64,000 nt of DNA from NCBI RefSeq assembly GCF_002090115.1, contig NZ_BBRK01000004.1, forward strand, positions 558,001-622,000. Reading direction: 5' to 3'. Numbering within the stretch: the first letter of the stretch is position 1; the number at the start of each line of letters is the position of its first letter. The position numbers and the translations under genes were made by a program. This stretch comes from Demequina sp. NBRC 110054. Lineage in GTDB: Bacteria > Actinomycetota > Actinomycetes > Actinomycetales > Demequinaceae. The notes beneath the pieces are model-generated. The model did no database searches. It was not told the origin of the DNA and was given only the letters and a program-made list of their open reading frames with translations. This document shows, piece after piece, positions 17,215 through 26,025 of this stretch.

Positions 17215-17948
17215 GTCAGCGAAGATCACGATTCGGAATACATCGATGTATATGCTTTTTTACCAGGCTTGATGATCGTCTCAAGCGTCTTGTGGGATAT
17301 GCAGTACGGTCCAGCTGCCTCGCGCGCGAGCCCCGCGAGGGCTCGGCCTGAACACCTCTCGGCTGCCGAAATCTCAGAATTGCGACGGATATTCGGTACA
17401 ACGATGTAATGCGCGAAAGGTGCGGCCGTCGCACGCCTCACGCGTGCGGCGACTCAGGATAGGGCGCGCGAAGAATGCACTGAGGGGACCAAGGGCCGAG
17501 CCTCGCCTGTGAGCGGTCCACACCCCCGCGCACCGATCGGACCGGGCACACGGCCGACGAGGACCGCGCGCACGAACGACTCCCCTGCAGCGCGCGACAC
17601 GACCACGGCCGCCGCTCGCGAGTAGTCCGCACGAAGCCCTGCAACGTCGCAGAACTCGGCGTGAGCGCCCACCTGCAGGGAGGAGCCCCGGAACTCGGGG
17701 TGGGGAGCGGCCGCGACGCGCCCCTTGACACATCGTTCCTGATAGAAACCTACACAAGGCAACTTCAGCATCGTCTGTGAAGGCACTTTCAGAAGGCGTC
17801 GCGGGGAGCCGTGCGCCCGTGCGCGTCGATCACATATCGATGCAAGGAAAGTCGGCCCCGGGTCTCGTGCGCACTGCCTTCGAACCACTAGAATCAACGC
17901 AAGCGTACCTGTCGCGGCTCACCTGCCACAGGCGCCGAGAAAGGAACC
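17215..17948. other. Long regulatory spacer with two further LacI-type operators
   Basis: No credible gene lies in this 734-bp stretch; its open frames have unbiased codon use. It holds the perfect palindrome ATACATCGATGTAT at 17,238-17,251 and TACAACGATGTA at 17,397-17,408, which with the site at 17,173 make three class B operators over 235 bp, suitable for looping. A weaker relative, CATATCGATGCA, occurs near 17,833, and TAGAAT at 17,889-17,894 could be the -10 for LacI-3. Nothing recognisable was found between about 17,410 and 17,720. Confidence 0.6.
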
Positions 17949-18995
17949 ATGTCGGGACAACGACGCCCCGCCACGATGCGTGACGTGGCGCAGTTCGCAG
18001 GCGTGTCCGTGCGCACCGTCTCCAACGTGGTCAACGACCAGCCGTATGTGAAGGACGAGACGCGGCGCCTGGTGCAGAACGCGATCGCCGTGCTCGGCTA
18101 CCGCCCGAACCTCATCGCGCGCAACCTTCGCGTGGGCTCGACGCACACGCTCGCGCTCGTGCTGCCCCGCATGACTCAGCCCTACTTCGCCGAGCTCGCC
18201 GACGACCTCCTCCTCGCCGCTCGCGATCGCGGCTACGCAGTACTGATCGACCCGACGGACGAGAACGACACCCGCAAGGTGGACGACGTGTTCGCCAGTC
18301 TCGGCATGATCACCGATGGTATCTTCGTCGACCCCACCCACCTCCCCGGCAGCGTCGACCTCGCGAGCCTGCCCGTCCCCGTGGTGGCGCTCACCTCGCA
18401 CAGCAGCCGGTACGGCGAGACCGTCGACCGTGTCGCGATGGACGACGTGGGCGGGGCAAGGCTCGCGACGGCGCATCTGCTCGCCTCGGGCCGCACGCGC
18501 ATCGCGGCCGTCGGGCTGCCGCCCGCAGCGATCGCAGGATCGACCGGGCGGCTGCGCCTGGCCGGCTTCCTCGATGCGCACGCGGAGGCGGGCATCGACG
18601 TGGGCCCGCGACGGCTCCTCGCGGTCAACGCCTGGGATCCGACGGAGGGCTACCGCGTGATGTCCGAGGCGCTCGAGGCCAAAGTGCCGATCGACGCCGT
18701 GTTCGCGTTCAACGACTACATGGCGATGGGCGTGATCCACGCCGTGCAGGCGCACGGCCTGCGCGTCCCCGAGGACATCGCCGTCGTCGGCTTCGACGAC
18801 CTGAACTTCAGCCAGCACACCTCGCCACCGCTCAGCTCCGTCTCGCCAGGGCAGCGTCGCATCGTCGAGGCAGGTCTCGACATGCTGATCGGTCGCATCG
18901 ACGGCAGCCGCACCGGCCCTGCCGAGGTCGCGGTCGTGGACGCCGAGCTCAGCGTGCGCGGATCCTCACAGCAGTCGACCGGCCTCGTGGAGTAA
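17949..18995 (+). CDS. LacI-family transcriptional regulator 3
   Basis: A 348-aa LacI/GalR regulator with helix-turn-helix ATMRDVAQFAGVSVRTVSNV, hinge ARNLRVGST and a sugar-binding domain (NDYMAMG, AVVGFDDL). The ATG at 17,949 follows AAAGGAACC. It is divergent from the importer 1 operon across a spacer with three class B operators, so it is the prime candidate to repress that operon. Its recognition helix matches LacI-1, yet the neighbouring operators differ in spelling. It ends 46 bp from the convergent large GH51 gene. Confidence 0.92.
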   Translation: MSGQRRPATMRDVAQFAGVSVRTVSNVVNDQPYVKDETRRLVQNAIAVLGYRPNLIARNLRVGSTHTLALVLPRMTQPYFAELADDLLLAARDRGYAVLIDPTDENDTRKVDDVFASLGMITDGIFVDPTHLPGSVDLASLPVPVVALTSHSSRYGETVDRVAMDDVGGARLATAHLLASGRTRIAAVGLPPAAIAGSTGRLRLAGFLDAHAEAGIDVGPRRLLAVNAWDPTEGYRVMSEALEAKVPIDAVFAFNDYMAMGVIHAVQAHGLRVPEDIAVVGFDDLNFSQHTSPPLSSVSPGQRRIVEAGLDMLIGRIDGSRTGPAEVAVVDAELSVRGSSQQSTGLVE

Positions 18996-19041
18996 CCCTC
19001 GAGACCGGTCGACGAGCGATGGCTGACTCGGCGCGGTGGCG

Positions 19042-21105
19042 TCAGTCCTCGAGATCGAGCTCCAGCCAGACCGCGGAGCGCGCGGGCAGGGTGAAGCGCA
19101 GCGCATCCCCGCCCTCGACCGCGAACTCCTCCCAACGTGCGGGCTCGGTGTCCGCAGGGGTGGCCCTCAGCGAGGGCGCCGAGGCGTAGATCTCGGCGGA
19201 GCGGACGCTGCACGGCAGAGGAACCTCGATGGCGTCCTCGCCCTGCGCGCGGTAGCTTGCGACCAGCAGCGTCACCCCGCCCTCGGGCTTGAGCAGCGCC
19301 GTCGCCCTCACGAACGGAACGCTCGCCTCGACCCTGCCCGAGTCGGCGGGGGCGTCGATGCGGAACGTCGGACCCGAGACCTCCACCGGCAGCGGCAGAC
19401 TGCCTGCGAGGGTGCGCAGACGCGCGATCATCGCGTACGCGGGATCCGGGTACACGACACCGGCACCCTTCATGATGCCGCCACCGTGCAGGAACCCGTT
19501 GGGGCTGCACATGTCGATCCGGTCGCCGAAGGTGGTGAGGCCCCCGAGGAACGCGACCGCCCACACTGCGCCGTCGGCGTTCTCGATCGACACCGCGCCG
19601 GGGCTGGCGCCGATCGGACCCCACTCGGTGATGCTGAGCCTGATCGGCGCATGGCCCGCAGGAGTGCCCGCGTCGAGCTCGGCAAGCAGCTCCGGCAGCT
19701 GGGACTCGAGCGCCGTCTCGCACCAGCCCATGAGCGACTGGTGGATCGTGTCCGAGTCGACGCCTTCGAAGAAGCGGTCGTTGATCGGGATGCCGTGGAG
19801 GGAGACGACGTCCAGGTGCTCGACGGCCTGACGGAGCAGCTCGCCGTGCCATTGCCCGTCGTTGGAGACGTCGATGAGCCCGTCGCGCGCGGGCGCGAGG
19901 TCGAACCAGTCGCCCGCCGCGTGAAGCGTGAGGGGGATCGGGCTCGCGGCGCGCATCGCCTCCGCGTACTCCGCGAATCGGCGAGCATTCTCCTCGGGTC
20001 CCACGAAGCCGCCCTGCCAGGATCCGTACGTCTCGTTGCCGAGCTCCCAGCGATCCACGCCGTAGGGCTCGGGATGGCCGTTCTGCGCGCGCAGTCGACC
20101 CATCGGCGTCTCGACCGAGCCGTTGCAGTACTCGACCCACGCCGCGGCCTCCTCGGCCGTGCCTGTGCCGAGGTTCACCGTGATGTGGGGACGGGAGCCC
20201 ATCCTGCGGCACAGTGCGAGGTACTCGTCCGTCCCGATGTGGTGGCTCTCGATCCCGCCCCACGCATAGTTGGGTCGGGACGGCCGCAGCGACTGCGGGC
20301 CGATGCCGTCGCGCCAGTGGTAGTAGGAGACGGCGTTGCCCCCCGGCCACCGCAGCTCGGGGACGTTCGCCTCGACGGCGAGCGCGATGACCTCGGGGTC
20401 GAGACCGCCCTCGTGGTCGGAGGGGAGCACGCTGACGCGATCCAGGGTCAGCCCATCGCCGTCGAAGAGCAGGAACAGCTCGACAGGCTCCGTCGGCGCG
20501 ACCGCCGCATCGATGTCGAGCGCCACGCTCTGCTCGGCCCAGCGGTCGCTCGTGATCTCCACGGAGGCCTCCGCGAGCAGCTCGCCCGCGGCTCCGGCGT
20601 CTCCGTCCCAACGGCGCCTGAGCTCGACGCGCAGCTCTCCCGCGTCGTTCACCGTACGTGCCCACGCCGAGACCTCGATCCGGGTCGTCCGGTGGGTCGG
20701 CACGAAGACGACCTGCCGCAGCCCGCCGCGGCGGATACGCACGCCGTCGCCCACCCGTCCCACGCACGGCCTGACCTCGCCGACGGCGCTCCAGGCGAAC
20801 GGCACCCCGTCGGCGGTCTCGTCATGGAACAGGTGGACCGCGACGCCGCTGGACGTGGGCGCGCCCGCCCATCTGGTGGTCGGCTCCTCGCCCTTCCAGA
20901 TCGCATCGGCCCACTCGCCGTTGGCGAGCAGCTCCTCGACCTGCCACTGCTTGAGCAGGGTGGTCTGGACGAACGTCGGGTTCACCACCAGCTCGGCGCT
21001 GAGACCGCCGATGGTGGCGTGGCTCATGTGCTCGAAGAACTGGCTGAACAGCTCGGCCCTCACCGGGGTTCGGGGCTGCGTCGGGTCGAAGCGGATCTCC
21101 GTCAT
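19042..21105 (-). CDS. Large GH51-type alpha-L-arabinofuranosidase
   Basis: A 687-aa clan GH-A enzyme of the longer GH51 type. About 230 N-terminal residues form a carbohydrate-binding-like beta-sandwich, then a TIM barrel with acid/base Glu358 (WELGNE) and nucleophile Glu494 (SITEWG), and a C-terminal beta domain. It is clearly a different subgroup from the two 500-residue GH51 proteins at 27.5 and 30.2 kb, with 136 rather than 119 residues between the catalytic pair. The start MTEIRFDPTQP at 21,105 overlaps the stop of the GH5-like gene (ATGA), giving translational coupling. Last gene of the importer 2 operon; no signal peptide. Confidence 0.88.
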   Translation of the reverse strand: MTEIRFDPTQPRTPVRAELFSQFFEHMSHATIGGLSAELVVNPTFVQTTLLKQWQVEELLANGEWADAIWKGEEPTTRWAGAPTSSGVAVHLFHDETADGVPFAWSAVGEVRPCVGRVGDGVRIRRGGLRQVVFVPTHRTTRIEVSAWARTVNDAGELRVELRRRWDGDAGAAGELLAEASVEITSDRWAEQSVALDIDAAVAPTEPVELFLLFDGDGLTLDRVSVLPSDHEGGLDPEVIALAVEANVPELRWPGGNAVSYYHWRDGIGPQSLRPSRPNYAWGGIESHHIGTDEYLALCRRMGSRPHITVNLGTGTAEEAAAWVEYCNGSVETPMGRLRAQNGHPEPYGVDRWELGNETYGSWQGGFVGPEENARRFAEYAEAMRAASPIPLTLHAAGDWFDLAPARDGLIDVSNDGQWHGELLRQAVEHLDVVSLHGIPINDRFFEGVDSDTIHQSLMGWCETALESQLPELLAELDAGTPAGHAPIRLSITEWGPIGASPGAVSIENADGAVWAVAFLGGLTTFGDRIDMCSPNGFLHGGGIMKGAGVVYPDPAYAMIARLRTLAGSLPLPVEVSGPTFRIDAPADSGRVEASVPFVRATALLKPEGGVTLLVASYRAQGEDAIEVPLPCSVRSAEIYASAPSLRATPADTEPARWEEFAVEGGDALRFTLPARSAVWLELDLED

Positions 21106-22196
21106 CGCCCCACCCCGTTGAGCTCCTTGAGGACCGCGATCTCCTCGGGGTCGTAGGGCGTGAAGTCGTCGTGGAAGATGTCGTGCATCCACAGCCGCGT
21201 ATCGACGCCGTCGATCCCCTTGATGAAGTCCCACGCCTCGTGGAGCTGGCACTTGCCGTTGACGAAGCCGAAGAAGTAGCTGCCGATCTCCTCCCGCTTC
21301 CACAGCGGCAGGTGGGTCTGGATGATGCTGCCGTACGGACGGTGCATCCACTCGGTGTTGAACAGCGGCCTGTCGAACTGCCTGAGGGTCGCGATCAGCT
21401 GGCGCGCATGGGTGTAGTCGCCGTAGTAGTGGAACGACACCACGTCGGACAGCTCGACGGCCCGCAGCTCGGGGCCGGGGATCGTCACCGGGTCGTTCAT
21501 CCACGAGAACGGCGACGTCGCTCCCCCGCCCCACACCTCGGCGGTGAGCGGCTGCTCGACGTCTGCGGCACGCAGCCACTCGAACGTCTTCTCCATCATG
21601 CCGACCGAGCGGTCGCCTCGCTGGGAGTTGCCGACCTCGTTCCACACGTTCCAGAGCAGCACGCGCTCGTCCTGGCCGTACCGAGTGGCCAGCGACGTGA
21701 CGTACTCCGCGAACAGCGGCTCGAGATCAGCCTCGTCGGTGATGACGTAGCCGACGGCGTCGCCGGACTGCACGTCATCCGAGAACGCGCCCTCCGCATC
21801 TCCGGCGAAGTAGCCGGGCACCGGCTCGGGCTGAGGCCCGAGCGCGGGCTCGCGCCAGCGGTCCCTGGGCACCGAGCAGTCGTTGAAGATGACCGGCATC
21901 ATCGTCATGCCGTGCAACTCGAGCAGGTCGAGCAGCTGGTCGAGGTTCGCGAAGAACGCGTCCCTCTCGTAGCGCCAGACCTCGAACGGGAGGTAGAACC
22001 GGATGCTGTTGAGCCCAAGGGACGCGGCGAGCGCGATCTCGCGCGCCGCGTCCCGATAGGCGGCGTCGTGGTCGTAGGACTGGATCAGCCACAGGGGTCC
22101 GTCGATCGCCCCGCTCGGGATGAAGTTGAATCCCGAGATCCACTGCTTGTCCTCGTACCACCGACGCGCCTCGTCGGGCGTCCACCTGGGACGCAT
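21102..22196 (-). CDS. GH5-like cytoplasmic glycoside hydrolase
   Basis: A 364-aa clan GH-A TIM-barrel protein of cellulase-like (GH5) type. The probable acid/base is Glu187 in LWNVWNEVG, and the nucleophile Glu282 in FNTEWMHRP. Relatives in actinobacterial genomes are often labelled 1,4-beta-xylanase, but absence of a signal peptide and the position between a sugar importer and GH51 argue for an exo-type or oligosaccharide-trimming activity. The ATG at 22,196 is six bases from the permease stop. Its stop overlaps the GH51 start. The exact GH5 subfamily and substrate are not resolved. Confidence 0.75.
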   Translation of the reverse strand: MRPRWTPDEARRWYEDKQWISGFNFIPSGAIDGPLWLIQSYDHDAAYRDAAREIALAASLGLNSIRFYLPFEVWRYERDAFFANLDQLLDLLELHGMTMMPVIFNDCSVPRDRWREPALGPQPEPVPGYFAGDAEGAFSDDVQSGDAVGYVITDEADLEPLFAEYVTSLATRYGQDERVLLWNVWNEVGNSQRGDRSVGMMEKTFEWLRAADVEQPLTAEVWGGGATSPFSWMNDPVTIPGPELRAVELSDVVSFHYYGDYTHARQLIATLRQFDRPLFNTEWMHRPYGSIIQTHLPLWKREEIGSYFFGFVNGKCQLHEAWDFIKGIDGVDTRLWMHDIFHDDFTPYDPEEIAVLKELNGVGR

Positions 22197-22201
22197 ATCG
22201 A

Positions 22202-23047
22202 TCAGCCCTTCAGTCCGGCGGTCGCGACACCCTCGATGAAGCGCTTCTGGACGATCGCGAACATGATGACCAGCGGCGCGACCGAGATGAGCGACCCCGC
22301 CATGGTGACGCCGTAGGGGATCACACCCTGAGCGGTGCCGTTGAGCAAGGCCAGGCCTGCTGTCAATGTTCTGTCCTCGGCGCTGTTGGTCATGACCATC
22401 GGCCAGAGCATGTCGTTCCAGTTGCCCACGAAGTTGAAGATTCCGAGGGTCAGGAGACCGGCGGTCGCGTTCGGCATCATGACCCGCCAGTAGATCTTCC
22501 ACTCCGAGGCGCCGTCGATCATGGCGGCGGAACGAAGCTCCTTGGGGATCATGATGAAGAACTGTCGCAGGAGGAAGATGCCCGCCACGTCGGCGGCACG
22601 CGGCACGATCAGACCGGTCATCGTGCCGATCCAGCCGAACTCGGAGAGCATCTTGTACAGCGGGATGAGCAGCGACTGGAACGGGATCATCATCGTCGCG
22701 ATGAGCAGACCGAACAGCAGCCCGCGTCCCTTGAAGTCGATGAACGCCAGCGCGTAGGCGACCATCGAGTTGAGGATGAGCGAGAAGAAGGTCACGCCCA
22801 CCGACATCATGACGGTGTTCGCGAGCTGGTCCCAGACCGGGATCCGCTCGAACACGCCCGCGAAGTTATCGAGCGTGAAGGTGCTCGGGATGAGCTCGGG
22901 CGGGTAGGCGATCGTCTCGTTCTGCGGCGTGAACGCCGTGACGAGCACGATGACGAGGGGGAAGATGGCCAGCAGCGAGACGGCGAGCACGAGGATGTTC
23001 GCGCCGATCGTCCCGGGCCTCCGCCACAGCGGGATCTTCTTGTTCAT
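22202..23047 (-). CDS. Sugar ABC transporter permease (MalG-like), importer 2
   Basis: A 281-aa CUT1 permease with six helices and the EAA-type loop RSAAMIDGASEWKIYWRVMM. Its ATG overlaps the stop of the partner permease (ATGA), so the two are translationally coupled in a fixed ratio. A short positively charged N-terminus (MNKKIPLWRRP) precedes the first helix. It is followed after five bases by the GH5-like gene. Confidence 0.93.
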   Translation of the reverse strand: MNKKIPLWRRPGTIGANILVLAVSLLAIFPLVIVLVTAFTPQNETIAYPPELIPSTFTLDNFAGVFERIPVWDQLANTVMMSVGVTFFSLILNSMVAYALAFIDFKGRGLLFGLLIATMMIPFQSLLIPLYKMLSEFGWIGTMTGLIVPRAADVAGIFLLRQFFIMIPKELRSAAMIDGASEWKIYWRVMMPNATAGLLTLGIFNFVGNWNDMLWPMVMTNSAEDRTLTAGLALLNGTAQGVIPYGVTMAGSLISVAPLVIMFAIVQKRFIEGVATAGLKG

Positions 23048-24006
23048 ACGAGGTCCCTTTCCTGCTTGCGGCTGATCGACAGCTGGATCAGGCCGATCGT
23101 CAGCGTGATCGCCATCAGCACGAAGGACAGTGCAGAGGCGTAGCCCTGGTTGAAGTTGCTGAAGCCCTCGACGTAGACGCGGTACACGATCGTCTCAGTG
23201 GACCTCAGTGGCCCGCCATTTGTCATGATGTAGATCTGGTCGAAGGTCTGGAACGCGGTATTGACCGCGACGATGATCACGTAGGTCATGGTCGGCCGCA
23301 GGCCCGGGAGCGTGACATTCGTGAACTGCTGCCACGCGTTGGCGCCATCGAGCGAGGCTGCCTCGTACTGATCCGACGGGATCCCCTGGAGGCCCGCGAT
23401 GAAGATGACCATGAAGTAGCCGAAGTTCTTCCAGACCGCGACGAAGATCACGGTCGGCATCGCCCACGTCGTGTCGTTCAGCAGGTCCGGGAGGTTGATG
23501 CCGATCTTCGAGAACCAGTAGGGCATGAGGCCCGTGTTCGGGTTGATGATGAAGCTCCACGACAGCGCGGCGACCGCCATGGAGATGATGAACGGCATGA
23601 AGATCACGGTGCGCTGGCCGCCGCGGAACAGCAGGTCCTTGCGGTTCAGGAAGATCGCGAGGAACAGCGCGACCGCGATGACGATCGGGGTGTACGCGAC
23701 CGCGTAGATGACGGTGTTCCAGATCGCGTTGAGCGAGTCGGGGTCGGTGAATGCCTCGACGTAGTTGTCGAAGCCGATGAACGTCGGCTCGTTGAGACCG
23801 CTCGAGTCGGTGAGCGAGATCCAGAAGGCGTAGCCCGCCGGGTAGAAGACGAATGCCAGCAGGATCGCGAGACCAGGGGCGGCGAAGAGCCAGCCGGTCC
23901 TGTTCGCGTGGCGCTGGAAGTTGTAGGTGCGCTGTCGCCGGCGCTTGCGGGGGACCTTGCCCGCGCTCTCGAGCGCGGCGCTCTCAACGACTGGATTGGT
24001 AGTCAC
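23044..24006 (-). CDS. Sugar ABC transporter permease (MalF-like), importer 2
   Basis: A 320-aa CUT1 permease with six helices and the loop YEAASLDGANAWQQFTNVTL. A GTG start at 24,006 (GTGACTACCAATCC) with CGGAGC upstream was chosen because no ATG precedes the first helix in a suitable place. The arginine-rich N-terminus (PRKRRRQR) is cytoplasmic. It is separated from the binding-protein gene by 72 bp containing a strong hairpin. Confidence 0.92.
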   Translation of the reverse strand: MTTNPVVESAALESAGKVPRKRRRQRTYNFQRHANRTGWLFAAPGLAILLAFVFYPAGYAFWISLTDSSGLNEPTFIGFDNYVEAFTDPDSLNAIWNTVIYAVAYTPIVIAVALFLAIFLNRKDLLFRGGQRTVIFMPFIISMAVAALSWSFIINPNTGLMPYWFSKIGINLPDLLNDTTWAMPTVIFVAVWKNFGYFMVIFIAGLQGIPSDQYEAASLDGANAWQQFTNVTLPGLRPTMTYVIIVAVNTAFQTFDQIYIMTNGGPLRSTETIVYRVYVEGFSNFNQGYASALSFVLMAITLTIGLIQLSISRKQERDLV

Positions 24007-24031
24007 GATGCTCCGATCATGAAGGGGCCCC

Positions 24032-24066
24032 GGCCCGGGCGTCCCTGGGGGAGGGACGCCCGGGCC
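24032..24066 (-). terminator. Intercistronic hairpin between binding protein and permease, importer 2
   Basis: A perfect 15-bp GC stem (GGCCCGGGCGTCCCT / AGGGACGCCCGGGCC) with a GGGGG loop and no U-tract. It sits exactly where importer 1 has its hairpin and probably gives the same binding-protein excess. Confidence 0.78.
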
Positions 24067-24078
24067 TGGGCTTCCTCA

Positions 24079-25353
24079 TCAGTTGTCCAGGTAGCCCGCG
24101 ATCTTGGTCTGGGCGTCGGCGAGGAGCGTTGCCACGTCGCCGCCGGCCAGGATCTGCTGCTGAGCAGCATTGGACTCCGACTGGATGTCGGTGATGTTGG
24201 TGTCGATACCCGTCGCGTAGTAGTACGAGGTCGACGCCATCTCGGAGAGCATCGAGACCAGCGGGTCGTCGATCTCAGCCACGTCGATGTCCGTGCGGTT
24301 CGGCGGGTAGTAGGACTCGGTCCAGATGATCTGCTGGTCGTAGCTGTTCCAGAAGTCCGAGAACTCGAGCGAGCAGGTCATCTCCTCGTCGGTGTCGTTC
24401 ATGCTGGTCGCGTACCAGTAGTTGTAGACACCGGCGACCCAGTCGCTCGGCCAGCCGAAGCCCTCGATCGGGACGCCGAAGCTCTCAGCGGAGGTGATCT
24501 CCCACGGGCCGTTGAAGATCATCGCCGCGCGTCCGGAGCCGAAGAGCTCCATGGCGCCGGTGCTGTCCATACCGGTCGGGCTGATCATGCCGTTGACGAA
24601 GGCGTCCTGCCAGGCCTCCATGGTCGCGATGTTCTCCGCCGAGTCGAGCGCGGGAACTCCGTCGGTGATGTAGTCGCCGCCGCCCGAGTGGAGCAGCGTC
24701 GAGAACATGCCCATGTCCTGGTCGGGCATCGCGAAGCCATACTGCTCCGGGGTGCCGTCGCCGTCCTCGTCGATGGTGAGCTCCTCGGCCACCGCGATGA
24801 GCTCCTCGATGGTGGTCGGGTAGTCGGCCTCGGTCAGGCCAGCAGCCGCCCACAGGTCGCTGTTGACCCACACCGCCATCGGGGTGGTGCCCATCGGGAT
24901 GCCGTAGGCCTCGCCGTCCCAGGTGACCTGGTCCTTGGCCTGCGTGTACATGAAGTCGGCGCTCTCGTAGTCGCCGGACGAGTAGTACGCGTCCATCGAG
25001 AGGAACGCGCCCTGGTTCTTGTAGCCCTCACCGGTGTCGACGCCCTGGACCACGAGGTTCGGGCCGTTGCCGGCGCCGAGGCTCGTGACGAGCTTCTCCG
25101 TGATGCTCGACCAGGCGATTGGCTCCTGGCTCACCGAGCACGTGTCGGACTGGGCGTTGAAGTTGTCGACGATCTCGGCGAGGACGTCGCCGTCCGCCTC
25201 GGTGTAGCCGTGCCAGAGCAGCAGGTCGGTCTTCTCCCCGCTGGATCCGCCCGACGAGTCAGCCGAGGAGTCGGTGTCGCCGCCTCCCGAGCAGCCCACG
25301 AGCAGGAGCGCCGCAGCGGCTCCCAGAGCGATCGTGCCGTGCATCTTCTTCAT
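24079..25353 (-). CDS. Sugar ABC transporter substrate-binding lipoprotein, importer 2
   Basis: A 424-aa CUT1 solute-binding lipoprotein. MKKMHGTIALGAAAALLLVG is followed by lipobox Cys (LLVGC) and a Ser/Gly/Asp linker. The ATG at 25,353 is preceded by GAAGG; an earlier in-frame ATG at 25,386 would add a charged stretch unlike a signal peptide. First gene of the operon binding protein, two permeases, GH5-like, large GH51. The protein is only distantly similar to the importer 1 binding protein, so the two importers probably take different oligosaccharides. The promoter is covered by two class A LacI operators. Confidence 0.93.
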   Translation of the reverse strand: MKKMHGTIALGAAAALLLVGCSGGGDTDSSADSSGGSSGEKTDLLLWHGYTEADGDVLAEIVDNFNAQSDTCSVSQEPIAWSSITEKLVTSLGAGNGPNLVVQGVDTGEGYKNQGAFLSMDAYYSSGDYESADFMYTQAKDQVTWDGEAYGIPMGTTPMAVWVNSDLWAAAGLTEADYPTTIEELIAVAEELTIDEDGDGTPEQYGFAMPDQDMGMFSTLLHSGGGDYITDGVPALDSAENIATMEAWQDAFVNGMISPTGMDSTGAMELFGSGRAAMIFNGPWEITSAESFGVPIEGFGWPSDWVAGVYNYWYATSMNDTDEEMTCSLEFSDFWNSYDQQIIWTESYYPPNRTDIDVAEIDDPLVSMLSEMASTSYYYATGIDTNITDIQSESNAAQQQILAGGDVATLLADAQTKIAGYLDN

Positions 25354-25414
25354 GAATGCCTTCTCTCCTTTGAGCCGTCGCGGCATCTTTGCCGAGACGT
25401 GCGATCCACGTGTT

Positions 25415-25447
25415 TTGCAATATTGCAGGACTTTGCAACGTTGTCAA
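25415..25447 (-). promoter_or_regulatory. Importer 2 promoter fully overlapped by two LacI operators
   Basis: On the minus strand, TTGACA (25,447-25,442) and AATATT (25,424-25,419) are 17 bp apart, with an extended -10 TG. Operator TTGCAACGTTGTCA (25,433-25,446) covers the -35, and TTGCAATATTGCAG (25,415-25,428) covers the -10. Their centres are 18 bp apart. Both are class A, linking this operon with yicI-GH36. Confidence 0.75.
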
Positions 25448-26025
25448 TGGATCAGTGCGCACACGCAAGGTCACAAAACGGTTACAGCTCCGGAGGGTGC
25501 CGAGGGCGCCGCAGCGAGGTCAGGATGCGCGCGCATTGCTCGCCGCGACAGCTCCCTCGAGGCCTCGCCGGGGCGCGGCGCGGCGCTCTCCAGGGCGCCT
25601 CGAAACGCCTCTCGGGGAGAGCCGCGAGGGAGTCCGCACCCCTGGACGTCTGCGGCCAGCGCGCTGGCGTCCAGGCGACCTCAGGCGCGTTCAGCGCCGA
25701 AGCCAAGGGCCCGCGGAGACGTCGACGGACAGCGAGTCGGATTGCGCATCATCCCAGGTAAAACACCTGACAGTCGGCATCTGGTGACACCGGAGGCGTC
25801 GGCGGGCGCAGCGCACCATGCACCGCCCATTCCTCACTCCGCACGTGGTTCCCGGGGAGCATTCACGAGGACCACCCTTGCCCCACGCCGCCCCTGGGGC
25901 GCAGCGGGCTCCGTGACGGCACAGGTACCGCGACGGCATGCCCACCGTCCGGAGCCTCCGGTCGCGCGACGGCGACGATGGGGTGACACTGGACCCGGAG
26001 GTCCCCTCAGTTTCCCCGTACACCG
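25448..26025. other. Non-coding spacer between divergent importer 2 and GH27 operons
   Basis: No gene is supported in this 578-bp stretch: the open frames lack ribosome sites, show no codon bias and encode no recognisable protein. No operator or strong hairpin was recognised between the two promoter regions. Confidence 0.5.

Noticed and set aside
17216-17897. Several minus-strand open frames of 60-150 codons upstream of importer 1
   Set aside because: No ribosome sites or domain signals, and they overlap palindromic operators; treated as non-coding regulatory DNA.
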